Below, in pieces: positions 20,477 to 29,167 of a stretch of DNA of 64,000 nucleotides. Numbering within the stretch: the stretch's first letter is position 1; every line of letters starts with the position of its first letter. This DNA is from Enterobacter asburiae (GTDB taxonomy: Bacteria > Pseudomonadota > Gammaproteobacteria > Enterobacterales > Enterobacteriaceae), in contig NZ_JAKCMV010000032.1 in assembly GCF_021440515.1 (NCBI RefSeq), positions 62,001 through 126,000 of the forward strand, in the 5' to 3' direction. The notes beneath the pieces were generated by a model. It was given only the letters and a program-made list of their open reading frames with translations, was not told the DNA's origin and made no database searches. The position numbers were made by a program, and so were the translations under genes.

Positions 20477-21169
20477 TCATCCCTGGTTAAGAACGGCTGT
20501 ATATTTTTCCGACGGATTACCGTAGTCGGTGATGCAGTGCCACGTCACCGTTTTCCCCGTGGCTGCGGCGGGCAAAGGGAGAGTCACAGAACTAAAAGGC
20601 GCAATGGTGTCGGCGTTTTTTACGCGTATGCCGCCCACCGACAGCGAATCAAAGACGCTGTAAAATGCACCCTTGCTCTCTATATGCAGCCTGTTGCCCA
20701 GACGCCTGAAAGCCAGCGTTTCGCACGACGCTTTGCTGGTTCCGGTAATGCCTTTTGGTCGCCAGAAAAGCTTCAGTCGGGTTTTATAAATCAGTCGCAG
20801 CACGTTTTTGTTGGTATCTTCTTTCGCCACCGCTGGAATAGTGCGCACATTCAGATAAAACAGCGACTCTCTGTCCTCCGGCAGGGGAACGCCGGTCCAG
20901 GTAATACGCAGGCTTTGTTCCTTTTGCGGGTCAAGGCGAAATAGCGGCGGCGTCACGATAAAGGGGGCGCGGGTTTTTCCATCGCCGTTATCCGCCCATG
21001 CCTGAATCAGCCAGGGCAGCTCGCTGTCATTATTAGTGAGCGGCAGCGCGACCTCTTTTTTATTTGCGTCATAAATAATGCGCGTCCTTCCGACCTGGAT
21101 ACCGGCGGCATTGGCGCTGGAAGAGTGAAATCCTGAAAGAAGAATGAGGGTGATGAGAGTGAAACGCAT
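20477..21169 (-). CDS. Fimbrial periplasmic chaperone (PapD/FimC type)
   Basis: A 230-residue PapD-like chaperone. The signal peptide ends SSANA; the mature protein shows the family signatures VGRTRIIYDANKKEVALPLTN, here cited in part as TRIIYDANKKE, the G1-strand region QEQSLRI-type (EQSLRITW) and FYLNVRTIPA. Catalytic-anchor style Arg and Lys residues are in place (TRI and KTRLKLFWRP). It sits between the major subunit and the usher. Confidence 0.92.
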   Translation of the reverse strand: MRFTLITLILLSGFHSSSANAAGIQVGRTRIIYDANKKEVALPLTNNDSELPWLIQAWADNGDGKTRAPFIVTPPLFRLDPQKEQSLRITWTGVPLPEDRESLFYLNVRTIPAVAKEDTNKNVLRLIYKTRLKLFWRPKGITGTSKASCETLAFRRLGNRLHIESKGAFYSVFDSLSVGGIRVKNADTIAPFSSVTLPLPAAATGKTVTWHCITDYGNPSEKYTAVLNQG

Positions 21170-21311
21170 AAATTAACCTGCAATGTGTCCATCAAGGGCA
21201 AAAGGTAACAATAACGGTTGTGACGCCATTATTACCTTCCTTAAATACCCTGTGGTGAGATTAGTACCGTTATTAAATTTATCCGTTATGATTATATTTA
21301 ATGATGAATCA

Positions 21312-21887
21312 TTAACGATAAAGGATATTAACGGTTAAATCTGCATCTGCCGGACCTGCGGTCACAGTATCGGAAAATGAACGATAGCGGGCATTAAAAT
21401 CTTGTTTAATGGTGTTTGTGGCAATAGTTGAAAGCTCAATATAAATCTGATCTTCCGCACCATCAAATTTGAGCAGCGTGGAATCTTTTCCATCCGGACT
21501 GATTGCAATGCCTACTCCGGTCGCTGCTTTGTCGCCTTCGGTGGTCAATTTACTGACGTCAAGTAAGGTTGTGGACTTGGTTAAGTCGGTTGTGCCATTA
21601 AAGGTGAGCTGGACCGCAGGCAGGCCATCACTTTGTACCGGGCATTCTGCCAGGGTAATAGAGAAAGGTACCAGCGGAGATTCATCACCGGTTTTGGCAA
21701 ATAACGATGTCGGGTAGGTGCCAAGTGCAATGGTGCTGTCCGTGCCGCTTTCACCCACGATAGTACAGCTTGGTTCAATGATTAAACCGGTGAAGTGAAT
21801 TGTGCCGGCATTCATTTCTGCGGCAAATACACTGGTCGACGTTACTGCCAATAAAGCGCCCGCGAGTATTGAAGAAGTCACTTTCAT
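21312..21887 (-). CDS. Major fimbrial subunit (classical pilin)
   Basis: A 191-residue pilin with signal peptide ending STSVFA and mature start AEMNAGTIHFTGLIIEPSC, cited in part as GTIHFTGLI. It has the two-cysteine pilin fold (EPSCTIV ... AECPVQ) and ends in a donor-type strand, ADLTVNILYR. As the first gene of the leftward operon and separated from the chaperone gene by 142 bp, it is probably the main shaft subunit. Its sequence is visibly more AT-rich than the other genes of the operon, common for surface antigens. Confidence 0.88.
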   Translation of the reverse strand: MKVTSSILAGALLAVTSTSVFAAEMNAGTIHFTGLIIEPSCTIVGESGTDSTIALGTYPTSLFAKTGDESPLVPFSITLAECPVQSDGLPAVQLTFNGTTDLTKSTTLLDVSKLTTEGDKAATGVGIAISPDGKDSTLLKFDGAEDQIYIELSTIATNTIKQDFNARYRSFSDTVTAGPADADLTVNILYR

Positions 21888-22339
21888 ATGTAGAATTTCC
21901 TTATCTAATATATCTATTTACTGAATGCAAATAGAGGTCAAATAAATAGCTAAAATTCATCACCTGATTGGGAGGTAGCCTTTGATTTATATAAATTAGT
22001 CTATTTAATACGGCGATCATATCAAACTGGAAGTGATTCGCAACAATATTTCTGGGGGCTATTTATTATCTTTGGTTTATTAAGTTTGAATATGAAATAC
22101 CCTGGAGTATTAATTCGCCACCCGATATTTCTGGTGAATTCATTATCTTCATACATGTGAAAAAGTAATATTCATTACTTTTTTGTTTTCCTGATTCTCG
22201 GCAGTATTGCAGCGGAAAGGCGATAAATGTTCCTCTCCTAAACAGCCTAAAAAGGCGGGGTTATGCGGGCTTTTCAGGCCATTGATAGCCAGGCGCTCTG
22301 GCATGATAAGCGTGACGTAATGGGCTGCGAGCGCGCACA
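21888..22339. other. 452-bp AT-rich divergent region, fimbrial operon / flhB
   Basis: No gene is visible. This is the leader of the leftward fimbrial operon and of the rightward flhBAE operon. A hairpin at 22160-22184 divides it. The left 250 bp are strongly AT-rich. No invertible-element inverted repeats (as for fim-type phase switching) were recognised by eye. The flhB side should contain a FlhDC-dependent class 2 promoter, but I could not place it. Confidence 0.5.
22160..22184. terminator. Hairpin in the fimbrial/flhB intergenic region
   Basis: AAAAGTAAT (22161-22169) pairs with ATTACTTTT (22174-22182) around a 4-base loop, flanked by A and T runs. It could shield flhB from readthrough or be a bidirectional terminator. 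The stem is AT-rich and so weak. Confidence 0.45.
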
Positions 22340-23488
22340 GTGGCAGAAGAGAACGACGACAAAACAGAAGCCCCCACACCCCACCGACTAGAAAAGGCGC
22401 GTGAGGAAGGGCAAATACCCCGCTCCAGAGAGCTGACCTCCCTGCTTATCTTAATCGTGGGAGTCTGCATCATCTGGCTGGGTGGGGAGTCGCTCGCCCG
22501 CAGGCTGGCGGGAATGCTGTCGACGGGACTACGTTTCGACCACAGCATGGTCAACGACCCGAACCTGATCCTCAGTCAAATCATCCTGTTAATTAAAGAT
22601 GCGATGATCGCGCTGCTGCCGTTAATCACGGGCGTGGTGCTGGTGGCTATCGTGTCGCCCGTTATGCTCGGCGGTCTGGTCTTTAGCGGTAAATCGCTCC
22701 AGCCAAAATTTTCCAAGCTTAACCCGCTTCCCGGCATTGCGAAGATGTTCTCTGCCCAGACCGGGGCGGAGCTGCTCAAAGCGATCCTCAAATCCACGCT
22801 GATGGGCAGCGCCGCCGGGTTTTACCTGCTGCATAACTGGCCTGAGATGATGCGGCTTATCAGCGAATCACCGCTGACCGCCATGAGCAATGCCATGAAT
22901 CTGGTCGGGCTGTGCGCGCTGCTGGTGGTGCTGAGCATCATTCCCATGGTCGGGTTTGACGTCTTCTTTCAGATCTACACCCACATTAAAAAGCTACGCA
23001 TGTCCCGTCAGGATATTCGTGATGAGTATAAGCAAATGGAGGGCGACCCTCACGTTAAGGGGCGTATTCGCCAGATGCAGCGCGCCGCCGCGCGTCGTCG
23101 CATGATGGAAGATGTTCCGAAAGCGGACGTTATCGTCACCAACCCGACGCACTACTCGGTGGCGTTGCAGTATGACGAGAACAAAATGAGCGCGCCAAAA
23201 GTGGTGGCGAAAGGGGCGGGGCTGATTGCGCTGCGCATTCGTGAAATCGCCACGGAAAACCGGGTTCCCATTCTTGAAGCACCGCCGCTGGCGCGTGCGC
23301 TGTACCGCCATGCGGAAATCGGACAGCAGATCCCGGGGCAGCTCTATGCCGCAGTGGCAGAGGTGCTGGCCTGGGTCTGGCAGCTGAAACGCTGGCGTTT
23401 AGCAGGCGGTCAACGTCCTGTGAAACCTGAAAACCTTCCAGTGCCTGACGCGCTGGATTTTATGAACGAGAAGGACACTGATGGCTAA
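22340..23488 (+). CDS. flhB: Flagellar export switch protein FlhB
   Basis: FlhB is the inner-membrane export-gate component that switches substrate class from rod/hook to filament. The 382 residues contain four transmembrane segments and a cytoplasmic domain with the self-cleaving NPTH motif at about residue 268. The start is GTG 22340, matching the E. coli N terminus in register (DDKTEAPTPHRLEKAREEG in both). It overlaps flhA by 8 bp. Confidence 0.97.
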   Translation: MAEENDDKTEAPTPHRLEKAREEGQIPRSRELTSLLILIVGVCIIWLGGESLARRLAGMLSTGLRFDHSMVNDPNLILSQIILLIKDAMIALLPLITGVVLVAIVSPVMLGGLVFSGKSLQPKFSKLNPLPGIAKMFSAQTGAELLKAILKSTLMGSAAGFYLLHNWPEMMRLISESPLTAMSNAMNLVGLCALLVVLSIIPMVGFDVFFQIYTHIKKLRMSRQDIRDEYKQMEGDPHVKGRIRQMQRAAARRRMMEDVPKADVIVTNPTHYSVALQYDENKMSAPKVVAKGAGLIALRIREIATENRVPILEAPPLARALYRHAEIGQQIPGQLYAAVAEVLAWVWQLKRWRLAGGQRPVKPENLPVPDALDFMNEKDTDG

Positions 23489-25562
23489 TCTGGTGGCAAT
23501 GTTGCGCCTGCCGAGCAACATGAAATCGACGCAATGGCAAATCCTCGCCGGGCCGATTCTCATCCTGCTGATTTTGTCGATGATGGTACTGCCGCTGCCG
23601 GCATTCATCCTCGATCTGCTTTTTACATTCAACATTGCGCTCTCGATCATGGTGCTGCTGGTGGCGATGTTCACCCAGCGCACCCTGGAGTTTGCGGCGT
23701 TCCCGACCATCCTGCTGTTTACCACCTTACTGCGTCTGGCGCTGAACGTGGCCTCAACGCGTATCATTCTGATGGAAGGGCATACCGGCGGGGCGGCGGC
23801 GGGTAAAGTCGTTGAAGCCTTCGGCCACTTCCTGGTGGGCGGTAACTTTGCCATCGGCATCGTGGTGTTCGTGATCCTCGTTATCATCAACTTTATGGTT
23901 ATCACCAAAGGTGCCGGGCGTATCGCGGAAGTGGGCGCGCGCTTCGTGCTCGACGGGATGCCGGGCAAGCAGATGGCGATCGACGCCGACCTGAACGCAG
24001 GTCTGATCGCGGAAGAAGAAGCCAAAAAGCGCCGTGCGGAGGTGACTCAGGAAGCGGACTTTTACGGGTCGATGGACGGTGCGAGTAAATTCGTACGCGG
24101 TGACGCCATCGCGGGCATTCTGATCATGGTGATCAACGTGGTTGGCGGCCTGCTGGTAGGAGTTCTGCAACACGGCATGGACATGGGGCACGCGGCGGAA
24201 AGTTATACGCTACTGACCATCGGTGACGGCCTGGTGGCGCAGATCCCGGCGCTGGTGATCTCGACCGCTGCGGGTGTGATCGTGACCCGCGTCAGCACCG
24301 ATCAGGACGTCGGCGAGCAGATGGTCGGGCAGCTTTTCAGCAACCCGCGCGTGATGCTGCTGGCGGCGGCGGTGCTCGGTCTGCTCGGCCTGGTGCCGGG
24401 GATGCCAAACCTGGTGTTCCTGCTGTTTACCGCCGGGCTGCTGGGGCTGGCCTGGTGGATGCGCGGACGCGAAACCAAACCGTCGGCGGATCCCGTGCCG
24501 GTCAACAAAGTGCAGGAGAATACCCAGGCGGTGGAAGCGACCTGGAGCGACGTGCAGCTGGAGGATACCCTGGGGATGGAGGTGGGCTATCGCCTGATCC
24601 CGATGGTGGATTTCCAGCAGGACGGCGAGCTGCTCGGGCGTATCCGCAGTATTCGTAAGAAATTCGCGCAGGAGATGGGCTTCCTGCCGCCGGTGGTGCA
24701 TATCCGCGACAACATGGATCTGCCGCCCGCGCGCTATCGCATTCTGATGAAAGGGGTAGAGATCGGCAGCGGGGATGCCTATCCCGGACGCTGGCTGGCA
24801 ATCAACCCTGGCACGGCGGCGGGAACGCTGCCGGGCGAACAGACCATCGATCCGGCCTTTGGGCTGGCGGCGATCTGGATCGAGAGCGCGCTGAAAGAGC
24901 AGGCGCAGATCCAGGGCTATACCGTGGTTGAGGCCAGTACCGTGGTCGCGACCCACCTGAATCACCTGATTGGGCAATTCTCCGCCGAGCTGTTTGGGCG
25001 TCAGGAGGCGCAGCAGCTTCTGGATCGCGTGACCCAGGAGATGCCGAAGCTGACCGAAGATCTGGTGCCGGGCGTGGTGACGCTGACCACCCTGCACAAG
25101 GTGCTGCAAAACCTGCTCGACGAGAAGGTCCCTATCCGCGATATGCGCACCATTCTGGAAACCCTGGCCGAACATGCGCCGCTGCAAAACGATCCGCACG
25201 AGCTGACCGCCGTGGTGCGCGTGGCGCTGGGACGTGCCATCACCCAGCAGTGGTTCCCGGGCACCGGCGAGGTGCAGGTGATCGGGCTGGATACGCCGCT
25301 TGAGCGCCTGCTGCTTCAGGCGTTGCAGGGCGGCGGCGGGCTTGAGCCGGGCCTGGCGGATCGTCTGCTGGCGCAAACCCAGGAGGCGCTGGCGCGTCAG
25401 GAGATGCTCGGCGCGCCGCCGGTGCTGCTGGTGAACCACGCGCTGCGTCCGCTGCTGTCGCGCTTCCTGCGCCGCAGCCTGTCGCAGCTGGTAGTGCTGT
25501 CAAACATGGAGCTGTCGGACAACCGCCATATTCGTATGACGGCAACCATCGGAGGCAAATAA
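23481..25562 (+). CDS. flhA: Flagellar export gate protein FlhA
   Basis: FlhA forms the nonameric ring of the flagellar type III export apparatus and couples the proton motive force to export. The 693-residue protein has about eight N-terminal transmembrane helices, the conserved FHIPEP-type cytoplasmic loop region (GAGRIAEVGARFVLDGMPGKQ in part) and a large cytoplasmic docking domain. It overlaps flhB by 8 bp and flhE by 1 bp. Confidence 0.98.
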   Translation: MANLVAMLRLPSNMKSTQWQILAGPILILLILSMMVLPLPAFILDLLFTFNIALSIMVLLVAMFTQRTLEFAAFPTILLFTTLLRLALNVASTRIILMEGHTGGAAAGKVVEAFGHFLVGGNFAIGIVVFVILVIINFMVITKGAGRIAEVGARFVLDGMPGKQMAIDADLNAGLIAEEEAKKRRAEVTQEADFYGSMDGASKFVRGDAIAGILIMVINVVGGLLVGVLQHGMDMGHAAESYTLLTIGDGLVAQIPALVISTAAGVIVTRVSTDQDVGEQMVGQLFSNPRVMLLAAAVLGLLGLVPGMPNLVFLLFTAGLLGLAWWMRGRETKPSADPVPVNKVQENTQAVEATWSDVQLEDTLGMEVGYRLIPMVDFQQDGELLGRIRSIRKKFAQEMGFLPPVVHIRDNMDLPPARYRILMKGVEIGSGDAYPGRWLAINPGTAAGTLPGEQTIDPAFGLAAIWIESALKEQAQIQGYTVVEASTVVATHLNHLIGQFSAELFGRQEAQQLLDRVTQEMPKLTEDLVPGVVTLTTLHKVLQNLLDEKVPIRDMRTILETLAEHAPLQNDPHELTAVVRVALGRAITQQWFPGTGEVQVIGLDTPLERLLLQALQGGGGLEPGLADRLLAQTQEALARQEMLGAPPVLLVNHALRPLLSRFLRRSLSQLVVLSNMELSDNRHIRMTATIGGK

Positions 25563-25954
25563 TGCGCAAGTGGTTATGGATCCTTCTCTTCCCGCTGGCG
25601 GCGCAGGCCGCAGGCGAGGGGACATGGCAGGCCAGCAACGTGGGGGTCACTCTCAACCATCGCGGGGTGGCGATGTCCTCCCGCCCGCTGGCGCCGTCTG
25701 AACCGGTTTCCGGACAGATGACCCTGGTGGTCTGGAACTATAAGCTTATCGGCCCAACGCCCGCCGGGCTGATCGCGCGTTTGTGCTCTCAAAGCCGCTG
25801 CACGCAGATCGATGCCGAAAGCGGCACCACTCAGGCCTTCAACGGCGTCGCGGCCGGTGAAACCCTGCGCTTTATCTGGGAAGTTCCCGGCGGCGGGCGC
25901 TTAATCCCGGCGTTAAAGATCCAGAGCAATTCCGTCATCGTCAACTACCGCTAG
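25562..25954 (+). CDS. flhE: Flagellar protein FlhE
   Basis: A 130-residue periplasmic protein with an N-terminal signal peptide (LLFPLAAQAA) and two cysteines in ARLCSQSRCTQ. In Salmonella and E. coli FlhE limits proton leak through the flagellar export gate. The start codon shares its first base with the flhA stop. It closes the flagellar part of the window. Confidence 0.93.
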   Translation: MRKWLWILLFPLAAQAAGEGTWQASNVGVTLNHRGVAMSSRPLAPSEPVSGQMTLVVWNYKLIGPTPAGLIARLCSQSRCTQIDAESGTTQAFNGVAAGETLRFIWEVPGGGRLIPALKIQSNSVIVNYR

Positions 25955-26018
25955 AACCCCGCCTTACGCCAGCCGCCGGGCAATTCTGGTGGCTGGCTCG
26001 CAAAATTGACCCAAGCTT

Positions 26019-26047
26019 TTGATACAAAAGAAACGCTGTTTTATAAA
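26019..26047 (+). promoter_or_regulatory. Sigma-70 promoter of rhiT with overlapping KdgR-like box
   Basis: A near-consensus promoter, TTGATA (26019-26024) and TATAAA (26042-26047) with a 17-bp spacer. The spacer and -10 coincide with a 19-bp sequence (26027-26045) that fits 16 of 19 positions of the KdgR operator consensus AATRAAAYANYRTTTYATT as I remember it. KdgR represses pectin and rhamnogalacturonan genes, including rhiTN, in Dickeya, so the placement makes sense. Confidence 0.7.
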
Positions 26048-26213
26048 TCAGTGACACGCGTAGCGACACTCTTTGCATTTTTGCCATTCGCCCTCGTGCG
26101 GTGGCAGAAACAGAAAGGTATCCCCTGGTCGATGCTTTTACTGTAGCCGTGTAAAAACTCCCGGATGAGGTTGCTTACAGGGAGTCTCCCAACACTGATT
26201 AGGGTTGACGGCA

Positions 26214-27797
26214 ATGAAAAAACGTAAAATTGGACTCGCAAACTACCTTGCTTACGGTTCAGGCGATTTCCTCGGGGCGGGCACCACCGCGCTGACCGCC
26301 GCCTGGCTTTTGTATTTTTATACGACCTTTTGTGGACTCTCGCCTATCGAGGCGACCTTTATCTTCGCGGCGGCAAGGGTGCTGGACGCGGTGGTCAGCC
26401 CGCTCATGGGCTTTATGACCGATAACTTCGGCACCACCTGGCTCGGCAAGCGCTTCGGTCGCCGTAAGTTCTTTATTCTGCTCGGCATTCCCTGCGTCTT
26501 CAGCTATTCGCTGATGTGGGTCGGGGACATGAGCTTCTGGTACTACCTGCTGACCTACCTGATATTCGATATTGTCTACACCATGATCCTGGTGCCGTAT
26601 GAAACGCTGGTGCCGGAGATGACCGATGACTTCAAACAGAAAACCAAGTTCTCGGGCGCACGTATCTCTATGGCGCAGATGTCGGCCATCCTCGCCTCCT
26701 TCCTGCCGGGGATCCTGCTGACCCACTTCGGCAAAGACAACGCCATCTCCTTCTTCTATGCAAGCCTGGTCTTCTCGGTGCTGTGCGCGCTGATGCTGAC
26801 CTTCGTCTGGTTCTTCACATGGGAGCGGCCGCGCGAAGAGTGGACCGAAGCGGCGCTGCGTGCCGAAGAGGAGAAAAAGCAGCTTTCGCTTGGGCAGAGC
26901 CTGAACCGTCTGATCGTGGAGCTCAGCTCAACCCTGCGCATTAAAATTTTCCGTCAGCACCTCGGCATGTACCTCGGCGGCTACATCGCCCAGGACGTCT
27001 TTAACGCCGTGTTCACCTACTACGTGGTGTTTGTGCTGATGCAGGAGGCGTCGCTGGCCTCGAACCTGCTCGGCACCATGGCGACCTTCCAGTTTATCGC
27101 AGTGATCGCCATGATCCCGCTGTGCATCCGCTTCGGGCCTGCGCCGTCCTACCGCATGGTGGTGGTGCTGTTCGGTCTGGCTTCTGTCTCGTATGCCGTT
27201 CTCTATTACGCCGGGCTGAGCGACGTTTACTCCCTGCTGCTGCTGGTCTCTGCGATTGCCGGTCTGGGACGCGGCGGTATCAACTACGTGCCGTGGAATA
27301 CCTACACCTATATTGCGGACGTGGACGAGGTGATCACCGGCCAGCGCCGTGAGGGGATCTTCGCGGGCATCATGACCCTGACGCGTAAAGCTTCTCAGGC
27401 GGGGGCGGTGATGCTGGTGGGCATCGTGATGCAGCTCTCCGGCTTCGTGAGCGGGCAGAAAACGCAGCCTGCCGAGGTGAGCCACACCATTCTGATGATC
27501 CTGAGCGTGGGCACCGTGCTCGTGCTGTTCTGCGGTTTCCTGGTCTCCCTGCGCTTCAAGCTCAACCTACAGACCCACAGCACGCTGCGCGAAGAAACGG
27601 CAAAAATGCGCCAGTCAGACAGAGCGATCCTGGAGATGGCGACGCCGCAGGCGCGGGCGACGGTCGAAATGCTGGCGGGAATGCCTTACGAGTCCCTGTG
27701 GGGCAACAACAATATTGGTTACCTGAATCGTAATAAACCGGCGGCTCCTTCGCTGAAAGAACGTGCGGTACTGAATTCGACATACAACAGAGGTTAA
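26214..27797 (+). CDS. rhiT: Rhamnogalacturonide transporter, GPH/MFS family (RhiT-like)
   Basis: A 527-residue inner-membrane sugar:cation symporter of the glycoside-pentoside-hexuronide family, with about twelve hydrophobic segments and the motifs GYGSGDF-like (AYGSGDFLGAG), KRFGRRKFFILLG and LVPYETLVPEM. The adjacent GH105 hydrolase makes unsaturated rhamnogalacturonides the likely substrate, as for Dickeya RhiT; TogT-like oligogalacturonide transport is an alternative. Start ATG 26214 has AGGG 9 nt upstream. It is 1 bp from the hydrolase gene. Confidence 0.8.
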   Translation: MKKRKIGLANYLAYGSGDFLGAGTTALTAAWLLYFYTTFCGLSPIEATFIFAAARVLDAVVSPLMGFMTDNFGTTWLGKRFGRRKFFILLGIPCVFSYSLMWVGDMSFWYYLLTYLIFDIVYTMILVPYETLVPEMTDDFKQKTKFSGARISMAQMSAILASFLPGILLTHFGKDNAISFFYASLVFSVLCALMLTFVWFFTWERPREEWTEAALRAEEEKKQLSLGQSLNRLIVELSSTLRIKIFRQHLGMYLGGYIAQDVFNAVFTYYVVFVLMQEASLASNLLGTMATFQFIAVIAMIPLCIRFGPAPSYRMVVVLFGLASVSYAVLYYAGLSDVYSLLLLVSAIAGLGRGGINYVPWNTYTYIADVDEVITGQRREGIFAGIMTLTRKASQAGAVMLVGIVMQLSGFVSGQKTQPAEVSHTILMILSVGTVLVLFCGFLVSLRFKLNLQTHSTLREETAKMRQSDRAILEMATPQARATVEMLAGMPYESLWGNNNIGYLNRNKPAAPSLKERAVLNSTYNRG

Positions 27798-27798
27798 G

Positions 27799-28941
27799 AT
27801 GATGAAAGTGTGGCCTGTCAAACAGAGTCCGTTACTGCGTCAGCCTGAGCGCTTTATTGCCAGGGATGAACTGAAATCACTGATTCAGAAAGTGACGCAT
27901 AATCTGGTGAACATTCACGATAAAACGGGTGAATTCCTGCTGCGGCTGGACGACGGGCGCGTGATCGACACCAAAGGCTGGGCGGGATGGGAGTGGACGC
28001 ACGGCGTGGGGCTTTACGGCATCTGGCAATATTACTGCCAGACCGGCGACGAGCAGATGCGCGACACCATTGACCGCTGGTTCACCGACCGTTTTGCCGA
28101 AGGCGCGACCACCAAAAACGTCAACACCATGTCCCCGTTCCTGACGCTCGCGTATCGCTATGAAGAGTGCAAAAACCCCGCCTGGCTGCCGTGGCTGGAA
28201 AGCTGGGCAGAATGGGCCATGTACGAGATGCCGCGCACCGAGCACGGCGGAATGCAGCACATCACCCTCGCCGAAGAGAACCATCAGCAGATGTGGGACG
28301 ACACGCTGATGATGACAGTGCTTCCGCTGGCGAAGATCGGCAAATTGCTCAACAAGCCGGAGTACGTCGAAGAGGCGATTTATCAGTTCCTGCTACACGT
28401 GCAAAACCTGATGGACCGGGAAACCGGATTGTGGTTCCACGGCTGGAATTACGACGGCCAGCACAATTTTGCCCATGCCCGCTGGGCGCGCGGCAACAGC
28501 TGGCTGACCATCGTGATTCCGGATTTCCTCGAGCTGGTGGATCTGCCTGAAAACAATGCGGTGCGCCGTTACCTGGTGCAGGTGCTGAACGCGCAGGTTG
28601 CGGCCCTGGCGCAATGCCAGGACGACTCCGGGCTGTGGCATACGCTGCTCGACGATCCAAACTCCTATCTTGAGGCCTCCGCCACGGCGGGCTTTGCCTA
28701 CGGCATTCTGAAAGCGGTGCGTAAGCGCTACGTCGCGCCGGAATACGCGGAGGTGGCTGAAAAAGCGATTCGCGGCATCGTGAAAAACATTTCGCCGGAA
28801 GGGGAGCTGCTGCAAACGTCGTTTGGCACGGGAATGGGCAGCGACCTGGAGTTTTATCGCCAGATCCCGCTGACCTCTATGCCTTACGGCCAGGCGATGG
28901 CGATACTCTGTCTGACGGAATATTTGCGGAAGTATTTCTAA
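27799..28941 (+). CDS. rhiN: Unsaturated rhamnogalacturonyl hydrolase, GH105 (RhiN-like)
   Basis: A 380-residue cytoplasmic glycoside hydrolase of family 105, which removes the unsaturated uronic acid left by lyases at the non-reducing end of rhamnogalacturonan or pectin fragments. The alpha/alpha-barrel signatures GWAGWEWTHGVGLYG, MWDDTLMM and WARGNSWL are clear; the acid Asp in the WDD motif fits the family. No signal peptide, so the substrate must be imported by the adjacent transporter. No lyase gene is present here. Confidence 0.85.
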   Translation: MMKVWPVKQSPLLRQPERFIARDELKSLIQKVTHNLVNIHDKTGEFLLRLDDGRVIDTKGWAGWEWTHGVGLYGIWQYYCQTGDEQMRDTIDRWFTDRFAEGATTKNVNTMSPFLTLAYRYEECKNPAWLPWLESWAEWAMYEMPRTEHGGMQHITLAEENHQQMWDDTLMMTVLPLAKIGKLLNKPEYVEEAIYQFLLHVQNLMDRETGLWFHGWNYDGQHNFAHARWARGNSWLTIVIPDFLELVDLPENNAVRRYLVQVLNAQVAALAQCQDDSGLWHTLLDDPNSYLEASATAGFAYGILKAVRKRYVAPEYAEVAEKAIRGIVKNISPEGELLQTSFGTGMGSDLEFYRQIPLTSMPYGQAMAILCLTEYLRKYF

Positions 28942-28953
28942 ACGCGAATAAAT

Positions 28954-28982
28954 AAAAGCCTCTTTTAATAAGAGGCTTTTTT
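28954..28982 (+). terminator. Rho-independent terminator of rhiTN
   Basis: An 11-bp stem, AAAAGCCTCTT (28954-28964) with AAGAGGCTTTT (28970-28980), followed by more T residues, 12 bp after the rhiN stop. It separates rhiTN from the next gene. Confidence 0.92.
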
Positions 28983-29073
28983 AATGGGAAATATATTCAT
29001 GTCATGAATGTGGTGCTAATATAAATTAACAAGATAGATAAGCTCGTTAATTAATTAAATGCGAACTTTCGAA

Positions 29074-29087
29074 GTGTGATATTACAC
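29074..29087. promoter_or_regulatory. Quasi-palindrome upstream of the stefin-like gene
   Basis: GTGTGATATTACAC is symmetric at 12 of 14 positions and lies 80 bp before the stefin-like start codon. It could be an operator; no regulator is recognised. Its half-site spacing is one base short of a CRP site. Confidence 0.3.
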
Positions 29088-29167
29088 GCAATTTTCGCCG
29101 CGTTTCTGCCGTATTTTTAAATCGCAACATAAAGAAAATTCTCATACCAAATACATGGAGAAGTAAT

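Noticed and set aside
22216..22230. Sigma-28 promoter upstream of flhB
   Set aside because: GGCGATAA resembles the -10 octamer, but no TAAA element lies 15 bp upstream, and flhB is a FlhDC-dependent gene in relatives.
21888..22339. An invertible phase-variation switch for the second fimbrial operon
   Set aside because: No pair of inverted repeats and no recombinase gene nearby were seen.
24210..25439. A 409-codon open frame antisense to flhA
   Set aside because: Composition rich in His, Arg and Gln typical of an antisense frame; flhA is certain on the other strand.
29074..29087. CRP site upstream of the stefin-like gene
   Set aside because: The half-sites resemble TGTGA and CACG but the spacing is one base short, so a CRP site is not supported.
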